Shown: piece by piece, positions 44,837 to 52,674 of the stretch
Layout: every line of letters begins with the position of its first letter
Numbering within the stretch: position 1 is the stretch's first letter
Source of the DNA: TMED26 sp042088965
GTDB taxonomy: Bacteria; Pseudomonadota; Alphaproteobacteria; Thalassobaculales; Thalassobaculaceae
Length of the DNA: 64,000 nt
Direction of reading: 5' to 3'
NCBI GenBank assembly: GCA_042088965.1
Contig: JBELLC010000001.1
Location: 1-64,000 of the forward strand
Made by a program: the position numbers and the translations under genes
Notes under the pieces: model-generated
The model's input: only the letters and a program-made list of their open reading frames with translations
Databases searched by the model: none
What the model was told of the DNA's origin: nothing

Positions 44837-47800
44837 ATGAATCTCATCAAAGGGTCAATCGACCGCCCTGTTGCTGTTATCGCCGCTGTTCTGATGGTGA
44901 TTATGTTTGGCATTGTTGCCTTACAATATATCCCAATTCAGCTTGCACCGGACGTCAACCGCCCCGTGATTACGGTGACCACCTCATGGCCCGGGGCCGC
45001 CCCTGTTGATGTTGAGCGGGAGATTTTAAACCGCCAGGAAGAAGAACTGCGCGGGCTTGAAGGGCTGAAAGATATTCTCGGACGCGCCGAGACGGGACGC
45101 GCACGGGTCACCCTTGAATTTGGCGTCGCCCAAGACATGGACAAAGCCCTGCTACTGGTCGCCAATCGCCTTGATCGGGTGAACGGTTATCCCGCTGAGG
45201 CAAGTGAGCCAACGCTTGACACCTCCGGTTCAGAGGATAACGCAATCGCTTGGCTAATTTTGCGCCGCAAAGCTGGTAACGAGCGGCCAATGGAGACCTA
45301 TAACGACTTCGCCGAAGACTTCATAAAAGAACGGATCGAGCGCGTTAATGGCATTTCCAACGTGCGCATTTATGGCGGTGCCAAACGTGAGGTTCGGATT
45401 ACCATTGATCCCGAACGGCTGGCCACATATCGGCTGTCTGTGCCCGCGGTCATTGCCGAATTACGGAACGCCAACGCCTCGGTTTCGGCAGGCGCGATTG
45501 AAGAGGGTAAGCGACGTTATGTGGTGCGGACAGACGGTGATTTAAAAAACTTAGATGTCATCCGCGACATTGTTCTGCGTTCTGACCAGGACCCCGTGAG
45601 TGGCCGTTTAACGCGCGTGACGCTCGCCGATATCGCCAATGTCAGCTTTGATTACAAAGAAGCAACATCGACGATTCGGATCAATGGTGAGCGCGGTTTA
45701 GCGCATCCTGTTTATCGTGAGACAGGGGCCAATGTGATCGAAACCATGGCCGGGGTGCGGGCCGCGATCGCAGAAATTAATCGCGATTTCCTGGAAGCGG
45801 AGGATTTATATCTCACTCAGGTTTATGATGAGACCACCTATATCAACTCGGCCATTCAATTGGTGCAACAAAACATCTGGCTCGGAGGTTCTTTGGCGGC
45901 CATCGTGCTGTTAATATTTTTGCGCAGTGGTGGCGCAACGCTGGTGGTTTCACTGGCAATTCCAGTCTCAGTGATTGGCTCCTTTGTTGCCATGGCCGCC
46001 CTGGGCCGCTCAATCAATGTGGTCTCGCTGGCGGGGCTAGCGTTCGCTGTCGGCATGGTGGTTGATGCCGCCATTGTTGTCCTGGAAAATATCTATCGCT
46101 TACGTCAACAAGGCCTGTCGTCCCGCGATGCTGCCTTCAAGGGCACACAACAAGTTTGGGGCGCAGTCCTGGTTTCCGCCCTGACAACCGTGATGGTGTT
46201 TATCCCGATCCTGATTATGCAATTGGAAATCGGTCAACTGTTCCGCGATATCGCGGTTGCTATTTCGGTTTCTGTTTTACTGTCGTTGGTGGTCTCGGTC
46301 ACCGTTATCCCAGCCCTTGCCAGCCGATTGCTTGGCGGCGATGAGGAAGATATGGCGAAACGTCGCCACATCCCCGGCATTGATCAATTTGCCACAGGCT
46401 TTGTTGCCATAACAATGTCCATTACCCGCGCTGTGGTGGATCGAAAGTCTCTCGCGGTCGCAGCGATTGTCGCTCTGACAGGGTTTTCCTGCCTGATCAC
46501 AGTGGTAATGCTGCCAAAGTTGGACTATCTGCCGAACGGCAATCGTAATCTGGTGATTGGCTGGCTATTGCCGCCACCCGGCTACAATCTTGATACCATG
46601 AGCGGCATTGCAGGTAAGATCGAAGCCGCGACCCGACCGTTGTGGAGCGGTCCAGACGGTCCGTCAGAGACGGCGTCAGGGCAGGCCATGATGGAGCGGT
46701 TCTTCTTTGTTGCCTTCCGCGCCAATGTGATCGTTGGCTCAGCCGCCGTCGACCCCAGCCGTGCCAGTGAATTAATCCCCCCCTTGCGTCAGGCTGCTTT
46801 TAGCGAACCGGGAACATTTGGCTTCTTCAATCAAACCTCGCTGTTTGGCCGAGGGATTGGGGGCTCACGCGCCATTGATTTAGATATTTCTGGCGGTGAC
46901 TTGCCAACCATCATTGGCATCGCCCAACGCGCCTTTGGCATGACCCGCAGCGCGCTGAAGGAATATGGCAATGCCCAAATCAGGCCACGGCCAGGGTTAA
47001 GCCTTGGCGCGCCTGAGGTTCGGGTGATCCCAGACCGCGTAAAGCTTGCCGATAACGGCATTTCTGCGCGCGATTTAGGGGTCACGATTGATACCTTCAA
47101 CGATGGCGTTCGAATCGCTGAAATAACCGTTGACGGCGAGCGTGTCGACTTGACGCTTAGTAGCCCCGGCACCAATCGTGACGAGACTCAAAATATCGCC
47201 AACTTGCCAATCGTAACAGCCGATGGACGGATCATCCCTGTGGGCTCTCTGGCGCGCGTTGATGTTACCTCAGGGCCAACAGAGATCCGCCATCGCGACA
47301 GAACCCGCACGATTACACTTGTGGTTCAGCCCCCCAAAAGCATGCCGCTTGAAACCGCCATGCAGGCCATTAATGACGATGTCATTAAACCGATTACCGC
47401 CAGCGGCCTGCCTGCGGGTGTGAAACTGCGGATGTCTGGCACAGCCGATAAGTTAACCGAGACCTGGCAGGTCATGGTGTTTGATTTGGGCATGGCCGTG
47501 ATCATCGTCTATCTGGTCATGGCGGTGTTGTTCGAAAGCTTCTTATATCCGTTGATTGTGCTTGTATCGGTCCCGCTGGCAACCGCTGGCGGCGTCCTTG
47601 GGGTTGGCGTATTGAACTTTTACTACCCTCAAAACCTCGACATGCTAACGCTTCTTGGGTTTGTGATTTTGATTGGGATTGTGGTCAATAATGCCATTTT
47701 GTTGGTCTATCAGACCTTGCATCACCTGCGCAGTGACGGCATGACGCCAGAAAACGCCATTATTGAGGCCACAAATAACCGTATCCGGCCAATCTTCATG

Positions 47801-48022
47801 TCAACCTTGACCAGTGTCCTTGGCATGTTGCCGCTTGTGGTTTTCCCCGGCGCTGGCTCAGAATTATATCGCGGATTGGGCTCTGTTGTTATTGGCGGCC
47901 TATCACTTTCAGCCGTGCTAACCCTGGGATTAATCCCACCGCTGTTGAGTTTGTTCCTCGCGCCTATTGAAAATCGTCGCCTTCGCCGGCTGGCCAAAGA
48001 TCCCAGCGCCGTCCAAGCGTAA
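44837..48022 (+). CDS. RND efflux pump, HAE-1-like permease
   Basis: A 1061-residue inner-membrane pump of the AcrB/MexB superfamily, with 12 membrane segments and two large periplasmic loops. In TM4 the proton-relay pair is Asp410-Ala411 (VVDAAIVVLEN) where AcrB has Asp-Asp. In TM10 the Lys of AcrB is Asn951 followed by Asn952 (GIVVNNAILLV). Other HAE-1-like pumps also vary here, so function is not ruled out. AGGAAAGG precedes the start. It is co-transcribed with the adaptor gene; no outer-membrane factor is adjacent. Confidence 0.94.
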   Translation: MNLIKGSIDRPVAVIAAVLMVIMFGIVALQYIPIQLAPDVNRPVITVTTSWPGAAPVDVEREILNRQEEELRGLEGLKDILGRAETGRARVTLEFGVAQDMDKALLLVANRLDRVNGYPAEASEPTLDTSGSEDNAIAWLILRRKAGNERPMETYNDFAEDFIKERIERVNGISNVRIYGGAKREVRITIDPERLATYRLSVPAVIAELRNANASVSAGAIEEGKRRYVVRTDGDLKNLDVIRDIVLRSDQDPVSGRLTRVTLADIANVSFDYKEATSTIRINGERGLAHPVYRETGANVIETMAGVRAAIAEINRDFLEAEDLYLTQVYDETTYINSAIQLVQQNIWLGGSLAAIVLLIFLRSGGATLVVSLAIPVSVIGSFVAMAALGRSINVVSLAGLAFAVGMVVDAAIVVLENIYRLRQQGLSSRDAAFKGTQQVWGAVLVSALTTVMVFIPILIMQLEIGQLFRDIAVAISVSVLLSLVVSVTVIPALASRLLGGDEEDMAKRRHIPGIDQFATGFVAITMSITRAVVDRKSLAVAAIVALTGFSCLITVVMLPKLDYLPNGNRNLVIGWLLPPPGYNLDTMSGIAGKIEAATRPLWSGPDGPSETASGQAMMERFFFVAFRANVIVGSAAVDPSRASELIPPLRQAAFSEPGTFGFFNQTSLFGRGIGGSRAIDLDISGGDLPTIIGIAQRAFGMTRSALKEYGNAQIRPRPGLSLGAPEVRVIPDRVKLADNGISARDLGVTIDTFNDGVRIAEITVDGERVDLTLSSPGTNRDETQNIANLPIVTADGRIIPVGSLARVDVTSGPTEIRHRDRTRTITLVVQPPKSMPLETAMQAINDDVIKPITASGLPAGVKLRMSGTADKLTETWQVMVFDLGMAVIIVYLVMAVLFESFLYPLIVLVSVPLATAGGVLGVGVLNFYYPQNLDMLTLLGFVILIGIVVNNAILLVYQTLHHLRSDGMTPENAIIEATNNRIRPIFMSTLTSVLGMLPLVVFPGAGSELYRGLGSVVIGGLSLSAVLTLGLIPPLLSLFLAPIENRRLRRLAKDPSAVQA

Positions 48023-48052
48023 AAAACCAAATCGCTGGAATTTTAGATTTGA

Positions 48053-48147
48053 GCGCCAGTTAAGGCGCGCGACGGTAAACCAGCAGATAAAAAAACGCAC
48101 GACATTGTCGGTGAGGACAAAGTCGCGCGCCAAAGCAAGTCGCTTTG
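48053..48147. other. Highly structured convergent intergenic element
   Basis: Three inverted repeats are packed between the stops of the RND pump and the XRE regulator: GCGCC-AGTTAA-GGCGC (48053-48068); GGCGCGCGAC (48064-48073) with GTCGCGCGCC (48122-48131), a perfect 10-pair GC stem over a 48-base loop that itself holds CGAC-ATT-GTCG; and CAAAGC-AAGTC-GCTTTG (48131-48147). The first and second share GGCGC, so they exclude each other. No T-run follows on either strand, so this is not a plain intrinsic terminator. Confidence 0.6.
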
Positions 48148-48177
48148 CAAGCCCCCCTGGATGAGGCAGTGATCGAT

Positions 48178-48657
48178 TTAGTCGCGGTCTGCAGTCCCAG
48201 AAACAGCCTTAACCATTTCTGTGATGCGCTTGCGAACTTGTTGATTTTCAATCCGATAATAGGCGCGGACCAGCTCTAGTGTTTCGCGCCGCGCCATGGG
48301 ATCAACCCGCTGCTCTTCATATTCGGACTCCGTGCGATGGAGCATCCGACGGGGCGAATGCTCCATCGTTTCCCGCGACATGTCGTCGAAGAAAAACGAC
48401 ACCGGAACATCCAAAATTTGCCCAATATCCCAAAGACGTGATGAACTCACCCGATTGGACCCACGCTCGTATTTTTGAACCTGTTGAAACGTAATATTCA
48501 GCGCATCACCAAGTTGTTCTTGGCTCATCCCCAATAAGGTGCGTCGCAGCCGTACGCGGCGACCAACATGCACGTCGATCGCGTTGTTATTTGTGACCTT
48601 ATAGTTCGGGTCAAATTCTTTAACTTCTTCGGTCATGGCCTTCGCCGGTGCCATCAT
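48178..48657 (-). CDS. XRE-family transcriptional regulator
   Basis: A 159-residue DNA-binding protein. The XRE helix-turn-helix lies at about residues 30-85 (VGRRVRLRRTLLGMSQEQLGDALNITFQQVQKYERGSNRV), with SSSRLWDIGQILDVPVSFFFDD after it. The C-terminal part is polar and helical. Such regulators are common in alphaproteobacteria and often act on themselves. The palindrome CTACCTGAGGTAG lies at 48670-48682, just upstream of the ribosome site (AAAGGAA). The start is ATGATG; either ATG could be used. Confidence 0.93.
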   Translation of the reverse strand: MMAPAKAMTEEVKEFDPNYKVTNNNAIDVHVGRRVRLRRTLLGMSQEQLGDALNITFQQVQKYERGSNRVSSSRLWDIGQILDVPVSFFFDDMSRETMEHSPRRMLHRTESEYEEQRVDPMARRETLELVRAYYRIENQQVRKRITEMVKAVSGTADRD

Positions 48658-48669
48658 AAATTCCTTTCA

Positions 48670-48682
48670 CTACCTGAGGTAG
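48670..48682. promoter_or_regulatory. Palindrome CTACCTGAGGTAG at the XRE gene start
   Basis: A perfect 13-base palindrome (six-base arms, central G) ends 12 bases upstream of the XRE start codon, overlapping the region where its own promoter or ribosome site must be. XRE regulators typically bind such sites, so autoregulation is likely. This is inference from position and symmetry. Confidence 0.55.
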
Positions 48683-49049
48683 GCAGACAAATCCTGTTGC
48701 CAGTTTTTTTCACATTATTGCCACTTTTAAAAAATCCGGGTGTTTTATACATTAATGCGCGTAACAAATGCTCCTGTAGGGCCATTGATGGTTGGCCGCC
48801 GTAACATTTTTGTGTGAATTCCCTCAACACTGGAAATGTATAAATGAATTAAATTTAATATCAATGGATAGTTACAACAAATTTCGCATGATCTTTATAC
48901 AACCCTGAAAGAGCCTGATTTTCCTACACAATCACTGTCATTTAAGGGTCATAGAACACGTCACTATGTAACAAACGCCTAACCGGTTTTTCTGAGCACC
49001 TCACGTTATACTTGTATAAAAGAGCGAGTCTCAGGCCGGTTATGGCGAG

Positions 49050-49085
49050 ACCGACTTCAGTGCCGTTACCGACTTCAGTGCCATT
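49050..49085. repeat. Tandem 18-bp repeat
   Basis: ACCGACTTCAGTGCCGTT (49050-49067) is followed directly by the same unit with one change (ACCGACTTCAGTGCCATT, 49068-49085). It lies in the intergenic region, about 175 bases before the next gene. Confidence 0.9.
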
Positions 49086-49258
49086 GTTGTTTGCAACGAA
49101 CAGGCATTATCTGCCGGTCCACCAGGCTTTATTTGCCCTGTGCCGCCACCAGCAGAGGCTGCGATTTTTTTTATACAATAAAATCAATCCGATAACATGT
49201 GATAAATTTGGCTCAAATCTTGCGGCCCTGAACGAACAACAGCCGCAGGAGCCACATT

Positions 49259-49789
49259 ATGGAAAAATTCATATCTGAAAAACATCTGACAAGCGTCAAT
49301 GATCCGTCTGGCGTGATATCCATGACCTCATATCGCCGCAAAACCAGGCACCAGGGACTGCATCTTAATCCCGTGGTCGGCGATTTTCAGGATACCCCAG
49401 TGGCAAGTAATTGCAATGCCGTCGGCGGCATCGATGACGACGCTGAAACGCTCTGGCAGCAGCTACCTGAGGCGATCCAGCCCGCGGTGCAAGAATGGGC
49501 AATGTACCTCAAGCCGATGAGCTGGCCACAGCGTCGGCCGTTAGTTGAAAAATTTAGTCTGTGCTTTGCCGACAATTATCGCAAGCAATGTCCCGGTATC
49601 ACCGCCACAGAATATGATAGCCTCAAAGACTTGGGATATACCTGTTTACTCGAGCTACTGGATGACAAAGACGCCATCACCAATAGCCATCACGCGCGCT
49701 GTTTTGAAGCCAGTATGCATGTCCATCATCAAAACCGCGCTGCCGCATTTTGGCGTTCTGATAAATCGCAACTCATTCTGGTGCACTGA
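49259..49789 (+). CDS. Hypothetical protein
   Basis: A 176-residue soluble protein that I do not recognise. Visible features are an acidic stretch (GGIDDDAETLWQQLPEAI), a helical middle with WAMYLKPMSWPQRRPLVEKFSLCF and a His-rich C-terminus (CFEASMHVHHQNRAAAFW). A good ribosome site (AGGAG) precedes the ATG. It is probably expressed, since the frame is long for its composition. Whether the motif-rich region upstream controls it is unknown. Confidence 0.55.
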   Translation: MEKFISEKHLTSVNDPSGVISMTSYRRKTRHQGLHLNPVVGDFQDTPVASNCNAVGGIDDDAETLWQQLPEAIQPAVQEWAMYLKPMSWPQRRPLVEKFSLCFADNYRKQCPGITATEYDSLKDLGYTCLLELLDDKDAITNSHHARCFEASMHVHHQNRAAAFWRSDKSQLILVH

Positions 49790-49823
49790 AGATAACGCGC
49801 GATCAACACGCCCAACAGTCCGT

Positions 49824-50738
49824 TTATCGATGCCGTGCAAACGGATGCGTCGCGATCCAATGCTGGGCGATATCCTGTCGACGGGTAACCCAGATATCGT
49901 CAAAGCCCGCAACATAATCCAATAAACGCTTCAGCCCTTGAGCGCGCGCAGGGTGACCAATAAGACGCAGATGCAAACCGCATGACATCATCTTTGGCTG
50001 CTGTTCCCCTTCGGCCCGGAGAAAATCAATCGCATCACGCATGAACTGAAAATAATCCTCGCCGTGACCAAACCAACCACGGCTGAATTTCGAATCGTTG
50101 TTGACCAGGGAATACGGCACGACCAGATGTGGTTTTCCAGACACCTGGGTCCAATAGGGAAGATCATCATTATAAGCATCGGAATCGTATAAAAAGCCGC
50201 CCGCTTCGACCAGCAAACGGCGGGTGTTAACGCTGGGTCCATGGCGGCAATACCAACCAACAGGCCGCTCGCCGGTCACATCCGTTAAGACCTCGACAGC
50301 GCGGTGAATTTGGTCGCGTTCCTCAGCTTCAGATAATTCAAAATGATTGACCCACCGTAAACCATGGCAACAAATATCAAAGCCCGCCGCCGAAATCGCC
50401 GCCGCCGCAGCGGGATTGCGCGCTAACGCTTCGGCACATGCGAAGACGGTCGCTGGCAGGCCGCGTTCTTCAAACAACCGCAACAATCGCCAGAAGCCCG
50501 CCCGTGAGCCATACTCAAACATCGATTCGGCAGCTAAATCGCGGCCATCCGGCCCCGCCTCTACCTGTGGCGATTCGGTCAGACCTGCCTCACTTTGAGA
50601 GTCGCCATCTGGTACCGAGGGCTCAGAGCCTTCTTCATAATTGATCACAAAGTTTAACGCTAAACGGGCGTTTTTGGGCCAGGACGGATCCGGGGGCGTG
50701 GCCCCATAACCGATAAAATCGCGTGGCAAATTTTCCAT
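49824..50738 (-). CDS. puuE: PuuE-type polysaccharide deacetylase family protein (allantoinase-like)
   Basis: A 304-residue carbohydrate-esterase-4-fold enzyme. The early NFVINYEEGSEPSVPDGD and the MFEYGSRAGFWRLLRLF block match PuuE, a deacetylase-fold protein linked to purine catabolism and allantoin hydrolysis. ICCHGLRWVNH and GWYCRHGPS carry likely metal-binding residues. No other purine-catabolism gene is nearby, so the role here is uncertain. AAGGAG precedes the start. It is divergent from the glycine riboswitch and gcv operon. Confidence 0.85.
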   Translation of the reverse strand: MENLPRDFIGYGATPPDPSWPKNARLALNFVINYEEGSEPSVPDGDSQSEAGLTESPQVEAGPDGRDLAAESMFEYGSRAGFWRLLRLFEERGLPATVFACAEALARNPAAAAAISAAGFDICCHGLRWVNHFELSEAEERDQIHRAVEVLTDVTGERPVGWYCRHGPSVNTRRLLVEAGGFLYDSDAYNDDLPYWTQVSGKPHLVVPYSLVNNDSKFSRGWFGHGEDYFQFMRDAIDFLRAEGEQQPKMMSCGLHLRLIGHPARAQGLKRLLDYVAGFDDIWVTRRQDIAQHWIATHPFARHR

Positions 50739-50819
50739 AAACCGGCTCCTTTCCTGGGAATTCAGGGTCCCTTTGCGGCAGTTTACGGAAGCTGTACCGA
50801 CAAAGCTATCGAAAGCGGC

Positions 50820-50848
50820 TTTTCAAATACGCGCCATCCGGATAGACT
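50820..50848 (+). promoter_or_regulatory. Candidate promoter of the gcv operon
   Basis: TTTTCA (50820-50825) and TAGACT (50843-50848) are 17 bases apart. Initiation would fall near 50855, about ten bases before the riboswitch, which is the position expected for a riboswitch-controlled transcript. Confidence 0.4.
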
Positions 50849-50865
50849 ATGACTACTGACGACCC

Positions 50866-51066
50866 TTGACGGGAGAGCGTGGACCCGCGCGGCAATAATG
50901 ACTGCCGCGCCTGACCACCGCCGAAGGAGCAACCGCCCCGGAATCTCTCAGGCACCTGTACCGCAAGGCGAGGAAACTCTGGAAAGCTGGCGTTCGCGTC
51001 ACACCGAAGGGGAAAGCTGGCATGGCGACGCTGGTCAATCTCTCAGGTACTCCGACAGAGGGGGCA
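50866..51066 (+). ncRNA. Tandem glycine riboswitch
   Basis: Two glycine aptamers in series. The first runs from GGGAGAG at about 50870, through CCGAAGGAGCAA, to AATCTCTCAGGCA. The second repeats the pattern with CACCGAAGGGGAAAGC and AATCTCTCAGGTA near 51037-51050, ending in AGAGGGGG. These motifs are diagnostic of the gcvT glycine riboswitch. Glycine binding normally turns on the glycine-cleavage operon. gcvT begins about 50 bases later, which fits an on-switch in the 5' leader. Confidence 0.95.
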
Positions 51067-51113
51067 TGGTCACTTCATTTTGGTGACAATGTCCTTGTTT
51101 GCGGAGTTGGTTG

Positions 51114-52214
51114 ATGAACGAAACAGCGTTACGAACGACGCCCCTGCATGATTTGCATCGCGCCTTGGGTGCACGAATGGTGCCTTTTGCAGGCTATGAC
51201 ATGCCCGTGCAGTTCCCTCTTGGGGTCATGCAAGAACACCTGCACTGCCGCCAAAAGGCCGGATTATTTGACGTCTCCCACATGGGGCAACTGCGCCTAT
51301 ATGGTGATGATCGCAATGAGAATCTGCAACGCCTCGTGACCGCAGATGTGCAAAACCTTGCCCATGGCCGCACCCGCTATACTCTGTTCACCAATGAAAA
51401 TGGTGGCATCCTTGATGATCTGATGGTCACCAATGCAGGTGATCACCTGTATTTGGTCGTCAATGCAGCCTGTAAAGCGGCGGATATTGCCCATTTGCGC
51501 GGGATTTTTGGAGACCAGCTCGAGGTGCTTGAGGATGCCGCCCTGATCGCCTTGCAAGGGCCCGCTGCCGCCGCTGTCATGGCCAAACTGGCCCCCGCCA
51601 GCCAAGATCTCGTCTTCATGACGTCGATGACAATGGAGATTGCGGGCCATACCTGTATCGTGACGCGCGCTGGATATACGGGCGAGGACGGCTTTGAAAT
51701 CTCCATCGCCGCTGAACATGCCATGGATCTCGCGACACTGTTATTGCAACACCCTGAGGTTGAAGCCATCGGCCTTGGTGCCCGCGATTCGCTGCGGCTT
51801 GAGGCCGGTCTGTGCCTATATGGCCATGATATTGACAGCACCACCACCCCTGTCGAAGCTGGCTTGATATGGGCAATTTCAAAATCCCGCCGGCTTGCGG
51901 GCGGCTTCCCTGGCGCCGCCATCATCGAAGAACAAATTGCCGCGGGTGTCGCCCGCAAACGTGTCGGTATTCGCCCGCTTGGCCGCGCGCCGGTGCGCGA
52001 CGGCAGCGTTCTAATGTCAGAGGACGGCAGCGAAATTGGCTGGGTCACCAGTGGCGGCTTTGGCCCCAGTGTCGGCGGGCCCGTCGCCATGGGTTACGTG
52101 GAGACAACGCAAAGTCCCGTTGGCACCACGCTGAACGCCATCGTTCGCGGCAAGCCCTTGGCTGTTAAAGTCACCAGCCTGCCCTTTGTTCCACAGAATT
52201 ATTATCGGCGTTAA
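51114..52214 (+). CDS. gcvT: Glycine cleavage system T protein (aminomethyltransferase)
   Basis: A 366-residue T protein that moves the aminomethyl carbon from the H protein to tetrahydrofolate, releasing ammonia. It has DVSHMGQ, LIALQGP, TRAGYTGEDGFEI, and the C-terminal GWVTSGGFGPSVGGPVAMGY. The start at 51114 follows GGAG by 8 bases, and the frame upstream (to 51099) begins with a TTG. It is first in gcvT-gcvH-gcvP, under the glycine riboswitch. Confidence 0.97.
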   Translation: MNETALRTTPLHDLHRALGARMVPFAGYDMPVQFPLGVMQEHLHCRQKAGLFDVSHMGQLRLYGDDRNENLQRLVTADVQNLAHGRTRYTLFTNENGGILDDLMVTNAGDHLYLVVNAACKAADIAHLRGIFGDQLEVLEDAALIALQGPAAAAVMAKLAPASQDLVFMTSMTMEIAGHTCIVTRAGYTGEDGFEISIAAEHAMDLATLLLQHPEVEAIGLGARDSLRLEAGLCLYGHDIDSTTTPVEAGLIWAISKSRRLAGGFPGAAIIEEQIAAGVARKRVGIRPLGRAPVRDGSVLMSEDGSEIGWVTSGGFGPSVGGPVAMGYVETTQSPVGTTLNAIVRGKPLAVKVTSLPFVPQNYYRR

Positions 52215-52243
52215 TCACGCCTTGAATAACAGGAGTACCAATC

Positions 52244-52615
52244 ATGAGCACAATCCGATTTAGCGAAGACCACGAGTGGATTGCCATCGACGGCGACATC
52301 GGCACAGTTGGCATTACCGACCACGCCCAAGAGCAGCTCGGCGATATTGTCTTTGTGGACGTGCCAGAAACCGGCCGTATCGTCGCAAAAGGTGACGATT
52401 GCGCGGTGGTCGAATCAGTGAAAGCCGCCAGCGAAATTTATGCCCCCGTATCCGGCGAAATCATTGAGGGCAATGCCGCCCTTGCAGACGCCCCTGAAAC
52501 AGCAAATAGCGCCCCTGAAAGCGCGGGTTGGTTTTTCAAAATCAAGATAAGCGACCTAAGTGAACTTGATGGCCTGATGGATGAAGCTGCCTACAAGGCG
52601 TTCGTGGCCAGTTAA
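52244..52615 (+). CDS. gcvH: Glycine cleavage system H protein
   Basis: A 123-residue lipoyl carrier protein that shuttles the aminomethyl group between P, T and L proteins. The lipoylated residue is Lys60 in VVESVKAASEIYAPVSGEI. AGGAG precedes the ATG. It lies between gcvT and gcvP. Confidence 0.97.
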   Translation: MSTIRFSEDHEWIAIDGDIGTVGITDHAQEQLGDIVFVDVPETGRIVAKGDDCAVVESVKAASEIYAPVSGEIIEGNAALADAPETANSAPESAGWFFKIKISDLSELDGLMDEAAYKAFVAS

Positions 52616-52674
52616 GCAACCCCCAGCCACCTTTAAAACCAACACGCAGACACCGCCTGATCCAGGAGATACCA

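Larger units (their letters stand above)
48658..49258. promoter_or_regulatory. 600-base AT-rich intergenic region with operator-like motifs
   Basis: No gene is convincing here. It holds the XRE-proximal palindrome CTACCT-G-AGGTAG at 48670-48682. It also has five copies of the octamer TTTATACA or its complement TGTATAAA (48744, 48837, 48894, 49013 and 49170), the inverted repeat TTATAC-TT-GTATAA (49006-49019), and a tandem 18-base repeat at 49050-49085. It separates divergent genes, so it must carry promoters for both. Confidence 0.6.

Noticed and set aside
49012..49278. An 88-residue frame in the AT-rich intergenic region
   Set aside because: No ribosome site, low-complexity content and overlap with the next gene's start. 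It includes the tandem repeat.
51443..52090. A 215-residue minus-strand frame within gcvT
   Set aside because: Antisense to gcvT; rich in Ser, Pro and Arg, as GC-rich shadow frames are.
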